DNA from: DATCHW01 sp036508135
GTDB taxonomy: Bacteria; Bacteroidota; Ignavibacteria; Tepidaquicellales; Tepidaquicellaceae
DNA: 64,000 nt
Direction: 5' to 3'
Assembly (NCBI GenBank): GCA_036508135.1
Contig: DATCHW010000016.1
Span: 1-64,000 of the forward strand
Part shown: positions 36,225-45,735 of the stretch, piece after piece
Layout: every line of letters starts with the position of its first letter
How positions within the stretch are numbered: position 1 is the first letter of the stretch
Notes under the pieces: model-generated
Seen by the model: the letters and a program-made list of their open reading frames with translations, nothing else
The model's database searches: none
What the model was told of the DNA's origin: nothing
Made by a program: the position numbers and the translations under genes

Positions 36225-36384
36225 AATGTATGGTTTTAATTATTAAAAAAATAATTTTGTAATTTTAAAACTAATGCAACAATGTATATTAAAACAAAGA
36301 GAAATTTTATTCAATTTTCTCGATATTCCGGATAATTCTTCTTGAGCCAATATTGGAAAGTGAAATATTCAACGATATTAATAT

Positions 36385-36870
36385 TTATTTCTCCTTCTCT
36401 GCAAATATATTCCAGTCTTCACAGGCAATGCCTTCGGCTTTAATGGTTTTGTTTTCTCCTTCGGGTTTGTATGTGCATTTTACGAATCTGAAGTTATTAA
36501 CACCGTTAACATCGGGGTTTAAATTAACGATTAAATCTAAAGTAAATTTTCCATCTTTAACATCAACGTTTTTGTAAACAGATGTGTCTTGCTCCCAATT
36601 ATCTTCAACTCCCATTGTTGCACCATATATGAGAACTATGTTCAAAACGTTACCCTGCGTTGTTATTTCAAAGGTTAATCCTGACTCATAAGTTTCTGAA
36701 GTAGCGTTATATCTCCCTTCGTATTTGGAAATATCCTGCTGTATATTTGTATTAAAGTTAGAGGAACTAACATACTTGCCGGCTCCAGCTACAAAATATT
36801 CCTGAGAATAGGTTCTTCCGGATAATATAAATGCGGAGAGGACTAAAAAAAGTAAATGAGCTTTTTTCAT
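36385..36870 (-). CDS. Secreted protein, unknown function
   Basis: 161 residues with a signal peptide (MKKAHLLFLVLSAFILSGRT). The mature part (YEGRYNATSETYESGLTFEI, VLIYGATMGVEDNWEQDTSV, DGKFTLDLIVNLNPDVNGVN) resembles a single beta-rich domain. It is preceded by one of three copies of a hairpin element (36912-36985), 42 bp from the start codon. Function unknown. Confidence 0.7.
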   Translation of the reverse strand: MKKAHLLFLVLSAFILSGRTYSQEYFVAGAGKYVSSSNFNTNIQQDISKYEGRYNATSETYESGLTFEITTQGNVLNIVLIYGATMGVEDNWEQDTSVYKNVDVKDGKFTLDLIVNLNPDVNGVNNFRFVKCTYKPEGENKTIKAEGIACEDWNIFAEKEK

Positions 36871-36911
36871 AATTATTGTTTTTTTAATTCAGTTAATTTA
36901 GAGCTATAAAC

Positions 36912-36985
36912 GCAATAATCCCAATGTAGAGTGGTAGATTATTTGATTAATGAAAATTAGTTAGTTTTTGAAATAAAACAAACGT
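36912..36985 (-). promoter_or_regulatory. Conserved hairpin upstream element, copy A
   Basis: AATAATC (36914-36920) and GATTATT (36937-36943) form a hairpin. A conserved TGAAAATTAGTTAG--TTTGAAATAAAAC segment follows. The same arrangement occurs upstream of two other minus-strand genes (39751-39822 and 57857-57930). Confidence 0.55.
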
Positions 36986-37063
36986 AAAATAAGAAGATAT
37001 AGGGTTTGTAATTATAAGAACCAAGATATTTGATTTTTAATCCGTTCAATCCAACCGATTGAA

Positions 37064-37210
37064 AAATGAGCAGTTTTCCACTCATATTGCATTAAACAAT
37101 TCCTCGGTATGATCCTGAATAATCTATTCAATCGTGACACGGAACAGAGCAGCGAATAAATGTATGATCCCTTTTATTAAAACATAATCGTACTCAAGGG
37201 GCAGGTTGGT
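37064..37210 (-). pseudogene. Highly diverged fragment of the PF09650-like gene
   Basis: On the minus strand it reads YDYVLIKGIIHLFAALFRVT, a stop, then IIQDHTEELFNAI. This aligns with the C-terminal half of the intact protein at 58034-58342 (NYVLIKGDIP-L-TPFNGTIE in a sister copy). An ATGAGCAG...CTCAT terminator-like hairpin (37064-37086) remains at its 3' end. No other gene is seen in 36871-37434. Confidence 0.6.
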
Positions 37211-37434
37211 CTAAACTTTAAAACCGTTAAGAAAATCTAGTCACTTGAATAAAAGACTTTCAAGACTGCCCGATAGTCTATATATCAGCACCTTAAATTC
37301 CACAAATGGCTGTCAATTCAACGTAAAATCAACTACCTTCAATGTAGTCGAAATATCTATATGATATTATCTGCAGTAAGTATAATATTCCTATTTATTC
37401 GTCTTTATTAATTCATAAATATAATCGAGAAATA

Positions 37435-38691
37435 ATGCGTTTAAAAATTTCTAAAATATTAAAGATTAGCATAATCTTCCTCCTGTTTTCAGTTTTTTCC
37501 AATGCTCAGGTTAAAATAACTTCCTATAACCTTTTAAACTATCCCGGAACAGATACTACAACGCGTAATCCTTATTTCCGCACTGTAATAAATTCCATAA
37601 ATCCCGATATCCTCGTTGTTCAGGAAATTACTTCACAAGATGCTATAAATGGTTTTTTAAACGGTATTATGAACAGTAATGGAAATTTTTATAGTGCCGG
37701 TACATTTATCAACGGTCCTGATACAGATAACGGAATATTTTTTAAAACCTCTTTGTTTTCTTTTATCAGCAATACTCCTATTAAAACAGCTTTAAGGGAT
37801 ATAAATGAATTTAAGCTCGTTTGTCTTTCCAATCTCGATACTTTAAGAATTTATTCTGCTCATTTAAAAGCAAGTACGGGTACTTCAAATGAATTGTCAA
37901 GAGCCGCCGAAGTTGACAGCCTTAGAAAAGTCACCAATACTTTGCCGTTTAATTCATATTTTATAGTTTGTGGTGATTTTAATCTTTATCGTTCAGGTGA
38001 GCCCGCTTATCAAAAATTGCTTGAAATAACAACCGGTAATTATGGCAATTTTAACGACCCTTTAAATATGATAGGAACATGGAATAATTCTGCATATGCA
38101 TCTTATCATACTCAATCATCAAGAGTTCGTTCTTTTGGTGGTGGTGCTTCGGGTGGTCTCGATGATAGATTTGATTTTATTTTATACTCAAGCGCAATTA
38201 AAAATCCGGGTAGATTAACTTATGTTTTAAATTCTTTGACCGCTTATGGCAACGATGGTAATCATTATAATGATTCAATTAATAAATCTCCCAATACAGT
38301 TGTTTCGCAGTTTATTGCTAATGCAATTCATTATGCTTCTGATCATCTTCCGATTTACGCATTGTTCTCTTTTTCAACAATCAGTTCTATCAATTTAATG
38401 AATTCAAATATTCCTTCGGAATTTAAGTTGTCTCAGAATTACCCGAACCCATATAACCCAACAACAAAAATTATTTTTGATTTGCCGAAGGATGCTAAAG
38501 TCACACTTGTTATTTACGACATTCTTGGCAGGCAAATGGCTAAACTTGCAAGCGGAGAGTACAAGAAAGCGGGAACATACATGGTTGAATTCAACGGTCA
38601 GAATTACGTAAGCGGAGTTTACTTTTACAAAATAGTCGCGGAAGGTGAAACAAAGTATACCGCAGTGAAAAAGATGATGCTTGTGAAATGA
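37435..38691 (+). CDS. Endonuclease/exonuclease/phosphatase family protein with T9SS sorting domain
   Basis: 418 residues. After a signal peptide, residues about 25-315 form an EEP fold (DNase I-like): E64 in ILVVQEITS, the SAHLKAS block, D181 and N183 in CGDFNLYRSG, and D303-H304 in ASDHLPIYALF are the expected metal/catalytic residues. The C-terminal ~85 residues are a type A sorting domain (LSQNYPNPYNPTTKI, IYDILGRQMAKL, SGVYFYKI, final KKMMLVK). It should be a secreted, cell-surface nuclease or phosphodiesterase, possibly for phosphorus scavenging. It is the only plus-strand gene between 15.8 and 62.4 kb. Confidence 0.9.
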   Translation: MRLKISKILKISIIFLLFSVFSNAQVKITSYNLLNYPGTDTTTRNPYFRTVINSINPDILVVQEITSQDAINGFLNGIMNSNGNFYSAGTFINGPDTDNGIFFKTSLFSFISNTPIKTALRDINEFKLVCLSNLDTLRIYSAHLKASTGTSNELSRAAEVDSLRKVTNTLPFNSYFIVCGDFNLYRSGEPAYQKLLEITTGNYGNFNDPLNMIGTWNNSAYASYHTQSSRVRSFGGGASGGLDDRFDFILYSSAIKNPGRLTYVLNSLTAYGNDGNHYNDSINKSPNTVVSQFIANAIHYASDHLPIYALFSFSTISSINLMNSNIPSEFKLSQNYPNPYNPTTKIIFDLPKDAKVTLVIYDILGRQMAKLASGEYKKAGTYMVEFNGQNYVSGVYFYKIVAEGETKYTAVKKMMLVK

Positions 38692-38918
38692 AGGGATCCC
38701 ATAATTAATTTTGCATTAAAGATAAATTCATTTAATTAATATTGTAAGTTTTTTGAGCCTGTAAATATTTTTGTGTTTTTGGTATCCGCATTTAAAAATC
38801 GAACCTGCATCTTTCTTCAAAGATAATTAAAAATTGACTTAGAATAAGTCCCCAGTTTCTTATACTGTGATTCCATTTTTTTTCGACAAAAAAAGAAACG
38901 AGTCTAAATCAGTTCATT

Positions 38919-38990
38919 TTGTGCCATTGTTGGTGTTTGAGCGCAGCGACACCAACAATGTGAGATTGAAATGCATTTGGCGATGATAAA
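38919..38990. repeat. Double-hairpin intergenic repeat, copy 3 (truncated)
   Basis: The left hairpin (GTGCCATTGTTGGTGTTTGA and its complement around GCGCAGCG) and the first ~30 bp of the spacer match the elements at 1157 and 2341; the right hairpin is missing. It lies in the 38692-39110 spacer, which is otherwise empty. Confidence 0.8.
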
Positions 38991-39110
38991 ATTTAATTAA
39001 ATGTAAAACTATTGGTTATAAAAAAACATCATTTTAAATAATTTGATGCGATATTTGTATAATTTCCATAAAAAGAGAACCGGGGATAAAGTATTTTTAT
39101 GATTCATTTT

Positions 39111-39683
39111 CTAATCTGAATTTGCCAAATCTATCATTATTAAGTTACCGTTTTCAAATGTATAAATTCCTTCATATATAAGAATATATTCACTTTTGTC
39201 ATCGATAATGCAATTTACATCCGTCGCATAATATTCCAAAGTGTTATCTGTTTCAACTGATGGTTCACCCAGAATTGATCGAACCTCATTTTTTTGCATC
39301 CCAAGTTTAACTCCCTTTTTTGAAGTAATATCATCAGTAGATAAATTACACATACTTTTTTTAGTTATGCTCACTGCACTTTCTTTTGCAATTACTATCT
39401 GCTCAGCTCCTCCGTCCATATATCCGAAAATCAGGAACACTTTTTTATCAGGGTCGAAATATGCGTATCCTCTTCCGTGTCCGTAATTGCAATTTGATTC
39501 TATTTCCCCGTATTTATTAAATATATCTGTGAACGGAGTCCAGATGTTAATATTTTTCGTTCCGTAATCAATATAAGAACAGGTGTCTCTATTAATATTA
39601 GATACAACTTGATTTACATCATAGTTAAATCCTGTCAAATTAAGCCAAATGAGAATAATTAAAAGTGTTAAAGATATTTTCAT
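39111..39683 (-). CDS. Secreted protein with BamE/SmpA-like motif
   Basis: 190 residues with a signal peptide (MKISLTLLIILIWLNLTG). Residues about 125-150 read KGVKLGMQKNEVRSILGEPS, the G-x-x-LGMxxxEVxxILGxP pattern seen in BamE/SmpA-like and PepSY-like secreted domains. An ICNYGHGRGYAYFD-like segment precedes it. No clear family assignment is possible. A copy of the hairpin upstream element lies 68 bp before its start. Confidence 0.7.
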   Translation of the reverse strand: MKISLTLLIILIWLNLTGFNYDVNQVVSNINRDTCSYIDYGTKNINIWTPFTDIFNKYGEIESNCNYGHGRGYAYFDPDKKVFLIFGYMDGGAEQIVIAKESAVSITKKSMCNLSTDDITSKKGVKLGMQKNEVRSILGEPSVETDNTLEYYATDVNCIIDDKSEYILIYEGIYTFENGNLIMIDLANSD

Positions 39684-39750
39684 AAAATTTTTTAAATTTT
39701 CTGTTTTGCAGCTCCTTAAATTTGAATTTAATATTTATACAAAAAAGATC

Positions 39751-39822
39751 GTAATAATCCCGAGCTATTTTTGGGGATCATTAATTTAATGAAATTTAGT
39801 TACTTGAGGAAATAAAACAAAT
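39751..39822 (-). promoter_or_regulatory. Conserved hairpin upstream element, copy B
   Basis: AATAATCC (39753-39760) pairs with GGATCATT (39775-39782, one G-T pair). A conserved AATGAAATTTAGTTACTTG and AAATAAAACAAATGA tail follows. Upstream of the secreted-protein gene at 39683; matches copies A and C. Confidence 0.55.
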
Positions 39823-39974
39823 GATATTATAAAAGGTGGTATAATAGTTTTAGGGCAGTAATGCTCTCGTTTTTTTCTGTGGGGAAGGGGTTTTTATTTT
39901 GTTCGTTTTAAAGGAAGGGAATAAAAAAGAAGGTCCCACATTAACTACAGCCATATTTTAAAAAAGCTGTGCTT

Positions 39975-40523
39975 TTATATTATAAACGGTATAAACATTT
40001 TACTTCGTTTCATATATTCACTGTATTTTTCACCAAAGAATTTAATACATTCTTTCTCATCAAATATTGCCGTAAGATAAAGAAATGCAGTTGATAGTAC
40101 TGTTATAAATAACAATAAATCTGTTGTATTCTTTAAAAATATACCCCAGGTTAAAAAAAGTAATGAAGAATAAAGCGGATGTCTTATATATTTAAAAATC
40201 CCCTTATCTATCAACTCGGAAGTTTTTTCAAATTGATAAAGTGTCTTTTCATATCTATTCTTTACTTGTTTTCCTGTTTTTTTCATAAGAATCACACCAG
40301 TGATAACAAGATAAACTGAAAATATCAGAAAAACCCATGAAAATATCTGTTTAACACTAAAAGGATTATCAAACCAAAATTTACAGTTATTAATTAAAAG
40401 CCAAATAATGCACTCCTCACTAAAGAATCTATAAAAGCCATGACTTTTAATATTAAATAAAGTCCGCCATGAGATAATAATAAGGGGTAAGCTTAAAATT
40501 CCAAAAACTATTAATTTTTCCAT
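39975..40523 (-). CDS. PEMT/ICMT-like membrane methyltransferase
   Basis: 182 residues, four or five hydrophobic segments, with the phospholipid/isoprenylcysteine methyltransferase core (PF04191-like): ELIDKGIFKYIRHPLYSSLL and EKECIKFFGEKYSEYMKRS. It is an inner-membrane enzyme that would use SAM to methylate a lipid-like or prenylated acceptor; the real substrate is unknown. A short, very basic frame 28 bp upstream (40551-40760) may or may not be expressed. Confidence 0.82.
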   Translation of the reverse strand: MEKLIVFGILSLPLIIISWRTLFNIKSHGFYRFFSEECIIWLLINNCKFWFDNPFSVKQIFSWVFLIFSVYLVITGVILMKKTGKQVKNRYEKTLYQFEKTSELIDKGIFKYIRHPLYSSLLFLTWGIFLKNTTDLLLFITVLSTAFLYLTAIFDEKECIKFFGEKYSEYMKRSKMFIPFII

Positions 40524-41035
40524 ATATTAACTAAAACAGGTTTTTCCTATTTACATTTTTATTTTACTTTTTTCAGCTCGCCGGAGTCGGAGTTTTCTTG
40601 CAACAAAGTTAGTAAAAATTCCTGAAGTTTTTTTTCTTATAAATACCGGTCGTACATGCTGGAAATAGTATTTCTTCCAGAGTAACTGCTTTTTTGTACT
40701 TATCATCCATTGAGCCAGATCTGATTTCTTGAATTTGAGGAAAGTTAAACGTTTCAACATTTAATTATAATTCAAAAAAATAAAGAAATGTAAGTTAAGT
40801 TGAGTGACACTGAATTATACTTTTTCTGGGGAAGGCCGGAATCTTCGACCTGACGTTCACAGAAACATTGTCTATAGCCCAATTTGTGGCAGATACAAAA
40901 CTGTTATAGAAGTACGTCCGCCCCGCTATTGCAAATGTTCTGTTATGCTTTTGTGCTACTGTTGATACAAAAAAGTGTCATGTCAAGATAGCTACAAAAA
41001 TTTTGTGAAATCGGTTATACATTTGTACCTACTTC
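40524..41035. other. Spacer with no supported gene
   Basis: It holds a 69-codon Lys/Arg-rich frame (40551-40760) without recognisable features, and AT-rich sequence with a GC-richer patch (40910-40935). I see no RNA gene or repeat I can name. Confidence 0.4.
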
Positions 41036-42424
41036 TTACTTATTATCAATTCTTTCTTCCAGTTGCTCAATCGTTTTTTTTGCATTTGCCAATCTGATTG
41101 CTTTATTTTTCTCAACCAATTTTGCCGTAGACCATTTTTCAACCTTGTTATGAAGCGGTATTAGAAATGCGGCAACACAAACTAAACCCAATAACATAAG
41201 CACAGGAGTATGATTCGTTACTCTTTCTAAAAAAGGATCCAGGAATAAATTAAAGAACTCAAATACAATCAGCAAAGCCATTACACCAAGAAATTCAATC
41301 AGCTTTGTACTGGTGATAAAACTGCGGCTGAGCAATAAAAACAGAATGATGAAAATGATGATACCAAGGGTAATTAATGCATATTCAATATCAAGTTTTC
41401 GTTCTGCTTCATCTTTTTTTTCTATTTCAGCTATTTCACTTTCTCTTTTTGTTTCATTAAAAAGCAGATTTTGAATCTGCATTGTTCTATCCCTGCTAAA
41501 TAAACTATCTCTGGCTGCCAGAGAAATTTGAAGATACCGTAAAGCTTCTTTATCGTTTTTTCCTTCATATAGTTTAGACAGCAGTTTTCCTGACTCTATA
41601 ACATTTTCCAGAACACTGGCTTTTTGTGCACAAAGCATCGACAGTCCTGCATAAAAAATACTTGAATCCTTCGGTTCGGCGTCTTCATAGAGTTTGGCGA
41701 TATTAAGAAAAGTAAAAGACAATCCCAATGAATCATTATATGAAATTCCGTTTCTTATTGCTTCTCTGTAATAAGCCAATGCCAATTCTATATTACCCAT
41801 TTTAAATTGCACCTCGCCTAACCCGTTAAGTGTAAGATTAAGTTGATATTTATCTTTGACTAAATTATAATTTTCATAGCTGCGCTGATAATACATTAAT
41901 GCAGAATCCTGTTTGTTAAGCACCGCATATAAATCACCGAAACATCCATTCAACTCGGCTAACCAATAGTTATCATCCGGATGCATGGATTCAGATTTTC
42001 GATAATAGTTAATTGCATTTTTATAATCACCCTGTGATTTATAAATTAAGCCAATGCTATAATAAGAACGTGCCATGCTATTTTTATCGTTCATTCGTTC
42101 GAATATTTTTAATGCATCTAAATAATAATCAAGTGCTATGGGGTAATTGCTGATGCTCCAATACTGATTAGCTAGCTGGTGCAAGCAATCCGCTTCACCT
42201 TTTTCATATTTTATTTTACGTGCCAGTTCAAGGCCTTCCTGTGCTGTTTTTAAACCATGTTCAAAGGACTGGTCATAAAAACTTAATTTGACAAGCACCA
42301 TCACTTTTACAGTATCTTCTTTAGTAGCAGCCAACAATTTATTTAAACTGTCCACCTGCGGCGCCTGTGCCGATATTCTTACTACTGATGAGAAGAATAT
42401 TAAAAACAGAAATATTTTTTTCAT
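41036..42424 (-). CDS. TPR-repeat membrane protein
   Basis: 462 residues. A signal peptide is followed by six or seven tetratricopeptide repeats (residues about 30-320; KTAQEGLELARKI, ALDYYLDALKIFERM, SIGLIYKSQGDYKNAINYYR). There are three transmembrane helices (about 350-425) and a short C-terminal coiled coil (KTIEQLEERIDNK). The layout resembles the sensor part of Bacteroidota TPR histidine kinases and regulators, but without kinase or LytTR domain. It may have lost its output domain or be a scaffold for protein interactions. Confidence 0.85.
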   Translation of the reverse strand: MKKIFLFLIFFSSVVRISAQAPQVDSLNKLLAATKEDTVKVMVLVKLSFYDQSFEHGLKTAQEGLELARKIKYEKGEADCLHQLANQYWSISNYPIALDYYLDALKIFERMNDKNSMARSYYSIGLIYKSQGDYKNAINYYRKSESMHPDDNYWLAELNGCFGDLYAVLNKQDSALMYYQRSYENYNLVKDKYQLNLTLNGLGEVQFKMGNIELALAYYREAIRNGISYNDSLGLSFTFLNIAKLYEDAEPKDSSIFYAGLSMLCAQKASVLENVIESGKLLSKLYEGKNDKEALRYLQISLAARDSLFSRDRTMQIQNLLFNETKRESEIAEIEKKDEAERKLDIEYALITLGIIIFIILFLLLSRSFITSTKLIEFLGVMALLIVFEFFNLFLDPFLERVTNHTPVLMLLGLVCVAAFLIPLHNKVEKWSTAKLVEKNKAIRLANAKKTIEQLEERIDNK

Positions 42425-42840
42425 ACTTAATTTTTAATTATAATTTCTTTCAAGTCTTAAGATTTGGTATTTCATTGCTGGTCAGTTTCAAATTAGCAAT
42501 ATCGCCACAGCATGAAGCATAACATCTGTTATACTCTGCTAATATAACATTAATAGCATATAACTGCAATGTTGCTGTTGGATTTGCAGGGTTTTTGTTT
42601 TTATTGAGTAGCGTATTTTTACAAAAATTTATCGATGGGTGCATGTGATTTCCCAATTACAGCACCTATAAAAATTAAAACAACTACCGGTAATTTATAT
42701 TAAAAACGGTCAACTTAAGATATTAAATAAAAATAAATATAAAATTATAGGGTAAAGTAGTATGCTAGCTTATAGGCTATTTTTTCTCAATCCGTTCGGA
42801 TTTTTTCGACAAAATAAAAAATAAACCAAACACGGTTCAT

Positions 42841-43077
42841 TTTTTCAGTAATTCTTCAGCGTGCATCCGAATTGTTTTTTCTATTGTTCTTTTAAAAGGT
42901 GCAGCCAGAAAGGGGATATCCCCTTTTATCAATACTTCTGACTCACTTATGGCTAAACTTCCGCTGACCTTGAAGCTTTTAATCTTAAATTTAAATTATC
43001 CGGTGCTGCCCGACCAGGATTCTTCTAAATCACTGATTCGGTCTGAATGTTGGGCTTTTAAATCCGGGCGGTTATTG
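42841..43077 (-). pseudogene. Broken copy of the PF09650-like gene
   Basis: On the minus strand it reads LKAQHSDRISDLEESWSGST, G, a TAA stop, FKFKIKSFKVSGSL and so on to the C-terminus. CAA of the intact gene has become TAA, and the first ~25 residues are missing. Otherwise the copy is 80-90% identical to 58034-58342. The remaining 42425-43111 spacer holds no supported gene. Confidence 0.85.
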
Positions 43078-43111
43078 AAGCGTTTGTAATAAGTTACTAA
43101 AGCTAAAAGAA

Positions 43112-43831
43112 TTATTCTAAACCCTTAGTCCCAAATTTATTATCGTTAGTGAAATCCTTAATATCACGGCGTACCCTTAAGTATTTTTCCGGTGTGGAAA
43201 CGGGATAACCTAAACGACAGGAAAAAGCAATCTTTAAATTTTCAGGAATATGAAGAATGTTTTTTACTTCTTCCTCTACTGTGTCTGCACTAAGGGAACT
43301 CAGGATATGAAAGTTGATGCCAAGAGAATTTGCCATGAGCCACATATTTTCCATTACACATCCTAAACTCAAAATGCCCAGGAAATCGCCTTCGGAAGCC
43401 GGGGCTCGTTTAGCCGGATCATACACAACAATCAGCATTAATGGACATAACGGGAAAGGTCTTTGTATTGATGAATCCGCTTCCTCATCATATTTATCCA
43501 GCCTGAAATCAGGGACTCTCCAGGATGGAGGGAACATCGCAGCCAATATTCCTGTTTTTTTTCTAAGCAGCTCCTCCTCTGAAAAAGATAACTGCTGATA
43601 GTTTTCCCGGATAAAGGTTTCTGATATCGGGCGTTTTATTTTTGCAATGGACTGCAGGATTTTTTCATCATCCACAACAATGATTTCAAAATTCTGCATA
43701 TTATGCGCTGAAGGAGCCCAGCGTCCTGCTTCCAGTATTTTTAATAAATCCTGTTTCTCTATAGGATGTTTAGTGTCAAATGGCATCCTGGAAGATTGCC
43801 TTGCCTGCATGAGTTTTAATAATTCATTCAT
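43112..43831 (-). CDS. Nitroreductase family protein
   Basis: 239 residues with the FMN-binding nitroreductase fold: MQARQSSRMPFDTKHPIEK at the N-terminus, GRWAPSAHNMQNFEII, a middle LDKYDEEADSS region and SLGCVMENMWLMANSLGINF near 155-175, then FSCRLGYPVS and RRDIKDF. It would reduce nitro- or quinone-like substrates with NAD(P)H. The gene lies 36 bp downstream of a zinc alcohol dehydrogenase in the same orientation, so the pair is probably co-transcribed and may act in detoxification of aldehydes or electrophiles. Confidence 0.88.
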   Translation of the reverse strand: MNELLKLMQARQSSRMPFDTKHPIEKQDLLKILEAGRWAPSAHNMQNFEIIVVDDEKILQSIAKIKRPISETFIRENYQQLSFSEEELLRKKTGILAAMFPPSWRVPDFRLDKYDEEADSSIQRPFPLCPLMLIVVYDPAKRAPASEGDFLGILSLGCVMENMWLMANSLGINFHILSSLSADTVEEEVKNILHIPENLKIAFSCRLGYPVSTPEKYLRVRRDIKDFTNDNKFGTKGLE

Positions 43832-43867
43832 ATTACCTCCTGATTTAAAAAAATATTTATTATTTAT

Positions 43868-44878
43868 TTATTGACCTATTTTCAACACTGACCTGAAATG
43901 CACTTTTGCGGTCATCATTTTTTCATAAGCCAATGCCGCTTGTTCCAAAGGAAATACTTCAACCATTGGAATAATCTTAGTCATGACACTGAAATTAAGA
44001 GCATCTTTTATATTTCCTGTTACAAATCCGCGTATAGAACGTTCACCTCCCAATAAAAGCATTGGAGGTATCTGCATCATATCTCCGGCACCTGTAACAA
44101 TAATTGCCTGCCCGTTACGACCAAGTCCCGGAATTAAATCAGAGATTGCTTTCCCGCTTGGTGCTGTACAAAGAATTACCCGCGCACCGCCTAATTTCAT
44201 TAATTGCTTTACTGCTTCGCCTGTATCAGTATCGATATATACATGAGCACCCAGTTTATAAGCGAGTTCTTCCTTATCCTTGCCGCGGGATAATACTACT
44301 GTTTTAAATCCTAATTTAACGGCATATTGCACAGCAAGATGTCCCAATCCTCCGAGTCCGTGAATTGCTACGACATCTCCGCCCTGAGCACCACTATGTA
44401 TTAATGCTCCAAAAGTTGTTCTGCCGGCACACAATATAGGTGCTGCATCTATTGAGCTCAGCTCATCAGGAATATTTACCACTGCTTCCGGTCGTGCTAT
44501 CATATATTCAGCATAACCGCCATCCAGGTGAATGCCCGTAGTTAAGGACTTCTCGCAGGCACCGAAATCACCTTTACGGCATGCACTGCACTGATTACAA
44601 TGACCACCGTGCCAGCCAACACCGACTCTTTGTCCTGCTTTCCAGTTAGTAACCATCGGTCCTATTTTATCTACTATCCCCACCACTTCATGCCCCGGAA
44701 CGATTGGATATTTAATTCCGGGAAAATGTCCTTCTTTGGCTATAGCATCTCCATGGCATATCCCGCATGCTTCTACTTTTATTAAAACTTCGTTATTCCC
44801 GGGTTCGGGAATTTCTTTCTGAATTATCTCAAAGTCTGCACCCGGTGAACTTACCTGAACTGCTTTCATTAACTGCAT
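43868..44878 (-). CDS. Zinc-dependent alcohol dehydrogenase (MDR family)
   Basis: 336 residues; an ATG three codons in is equally possible. Catalytic zinc ligands are C41 (GICHGD), H63-E64 (PGHEVVG) and C150 (LCAGRTTF). The structural zinc site is C94, C97, C100 and C108 (HCNQCSACRKGDFGAC). The NAD(P) fold has GLGGLGH at 174-180. It most resembles the AdhA/YahK-like primary alcohol/aldehyde reductases. With the nitroreductase downstream it forms a two-gene operon. Confidence 0.92.
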   Translation of the reverse strand: MQLMKAVQVSSPGADFEIIQKEIPEPGNNEVLIKVEACGICHGDAIAKEGHFPGIKYPIVPGHEVVGIVDKIGPMVTNWKAGQRVGVGWHGGHCNQCSACRKGDFGACEKSLTTGIHLDGGYAEYMIARPEAVVNIPDELSSIDAAPILCAGRTTFGALIHSGAQGGDVVAIHGLGGLGHLAVQYAVKLGFKTVVLSRGKDKEELAYKLGAHVYIDTDTGEAVKQLMKLGGARVILCTAPSGKAISDLIPGLGRNGQAIIVTGAGDMMQIPPMLLLGGERSIRGFVTGNIKDALNFSVMTKIIPMVEVFPLEQAALAYEKMMTAKVHFRSVLKIGQ

Positions 44879-45040
44879 AAAATTATTTTAATAGAAATTT
44901 TGATTTAGAATGAATATATATAATATTTATTAAATTAAACAATTCTATAACTTGTCTTTTTCATTATTAAAACTTTTGAGGGGAAGCTCTCGCCTATGGG
45001 TTGGGGGGTTTATTTTGTTCGTTTAAAAGGAACGTTATAA

Positions 45041-45200
45041 AAAAATGAGCAGTCTCCCCACTCATTTCTTCAAAAGTATCTCCGCCTTTTCCGGCAAAGG
45101 GATATCCCCTTTAATCAGTACATAGTTGTTTTCTACTAACAGGCTCCCGCTGACTTTGAAGCCTTTAATCTTGAATTTGAATTGTCCGGCAATTAAATAT
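45041..45200 (-). pseudogene. Fragment of the PF09650-like gene with internal deletion
   Basis: It encodes FKFKIKGFKVSGSLLVENNY, VLIKGDIPLP, then jumps to EKAEILLKK: about 18 residues of the intact protein are absent and there is no N-terminal part. The ATGAGCAG...ACTCATTT hairpin at its 3' end is kept. It lies 28 bp downstream of the NTF2-like gene. Confidence 0.8.
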
Positions 45201-45227
45201 ACACTTGTTAGCAGATGTTTAAATAAG

Positions 45228-45710
45228 CTATTCCGGTCTAGGATTTGAGCCGTTAAATAATCTCCATTTCCATTCGTTTCCTTTTTTAACCAGGATACCT
45301 GTAAATCGATATGGAGGTTTTCTTATTTTTCCTGCTTTAGTTTCTACTACCATTTTCCCATCAACAAATACCCAGGCAGTATTACCACTGTAATCAATAT
45401 CAATCCTGTCCATTTCCCAGGAAAAACTGGCATAATCAAAAAGTTGGGTTAGCCATTCTTTGATTTGATTTTTACCTTTAAATACTTCTCCGCTGTCCGA
45501 ACCTACTAAGAGTATATTCTCAGAGTCATCAAATAGTGATATCGCTTGATCTACATTCGAATTCTTAGCAGCAGCATTCCACAGTTCCAATGCTTTAGTA
45601 ATTTCGCCTTTGACATTATCGGTTAGAATTTGGGCAGTTAAAGAATTAGATACTACTAATAATAAGATGAATATTATTGTCCGAAGGAAAATGTTCTTTT
45701 TCATAATCAT
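45228..45710 (-). CDS. Secreted NTF2-like (SnoaL/DUF4440) protein
   Basis: 160 residues: a signal peptide (MIMKKNIFLRTIIFILLLVV) followed by an NTF2-like cone fold. Blocks are ALELWNAAAKNSNVDQAISL, FDDSENILLVGSDSGEVFKG, IKEWLTQLF, WVFVDGKM-V and RFTGILVKKGNEWKWRLFN. The last is typical of SnoaL/DUF4440 proteins. Catalytic role unknown. An imperfect palindrome separates it from the VOC gene upstream. Confidence 0.85.
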   Translation of the reverse strand: MIMKKNIFLRTIIFILLLVVSNSLTAQILTDNVKGEITKALELWNAAAKNSNVDQAISLFDDSENILLVGSDSGEVFKGKNQIKEWLTQLFDYASFSWEMDRIDIDYSGNTAWVFVDGKMVVETKAGKIRKPPYRFTGILVKKGNEWKWRLFNGSNPRPE

Positions 45711-45735
45711 TTTTATTGTTTAATTATTTATTATC

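Noticed and set aside
40551..40760. 69-codon Lys/Arg-rich frame upstream of the PEMT-like gene
   Set aside because: Very basic composition from AT-rich sequence, no domain and no clear ribosome site; insufficient support.
42450..42656. 68-codon frame downstream of the TPR gene start
   Set aside because: Low-complexity composition and no similarity I recognise; probably chance.
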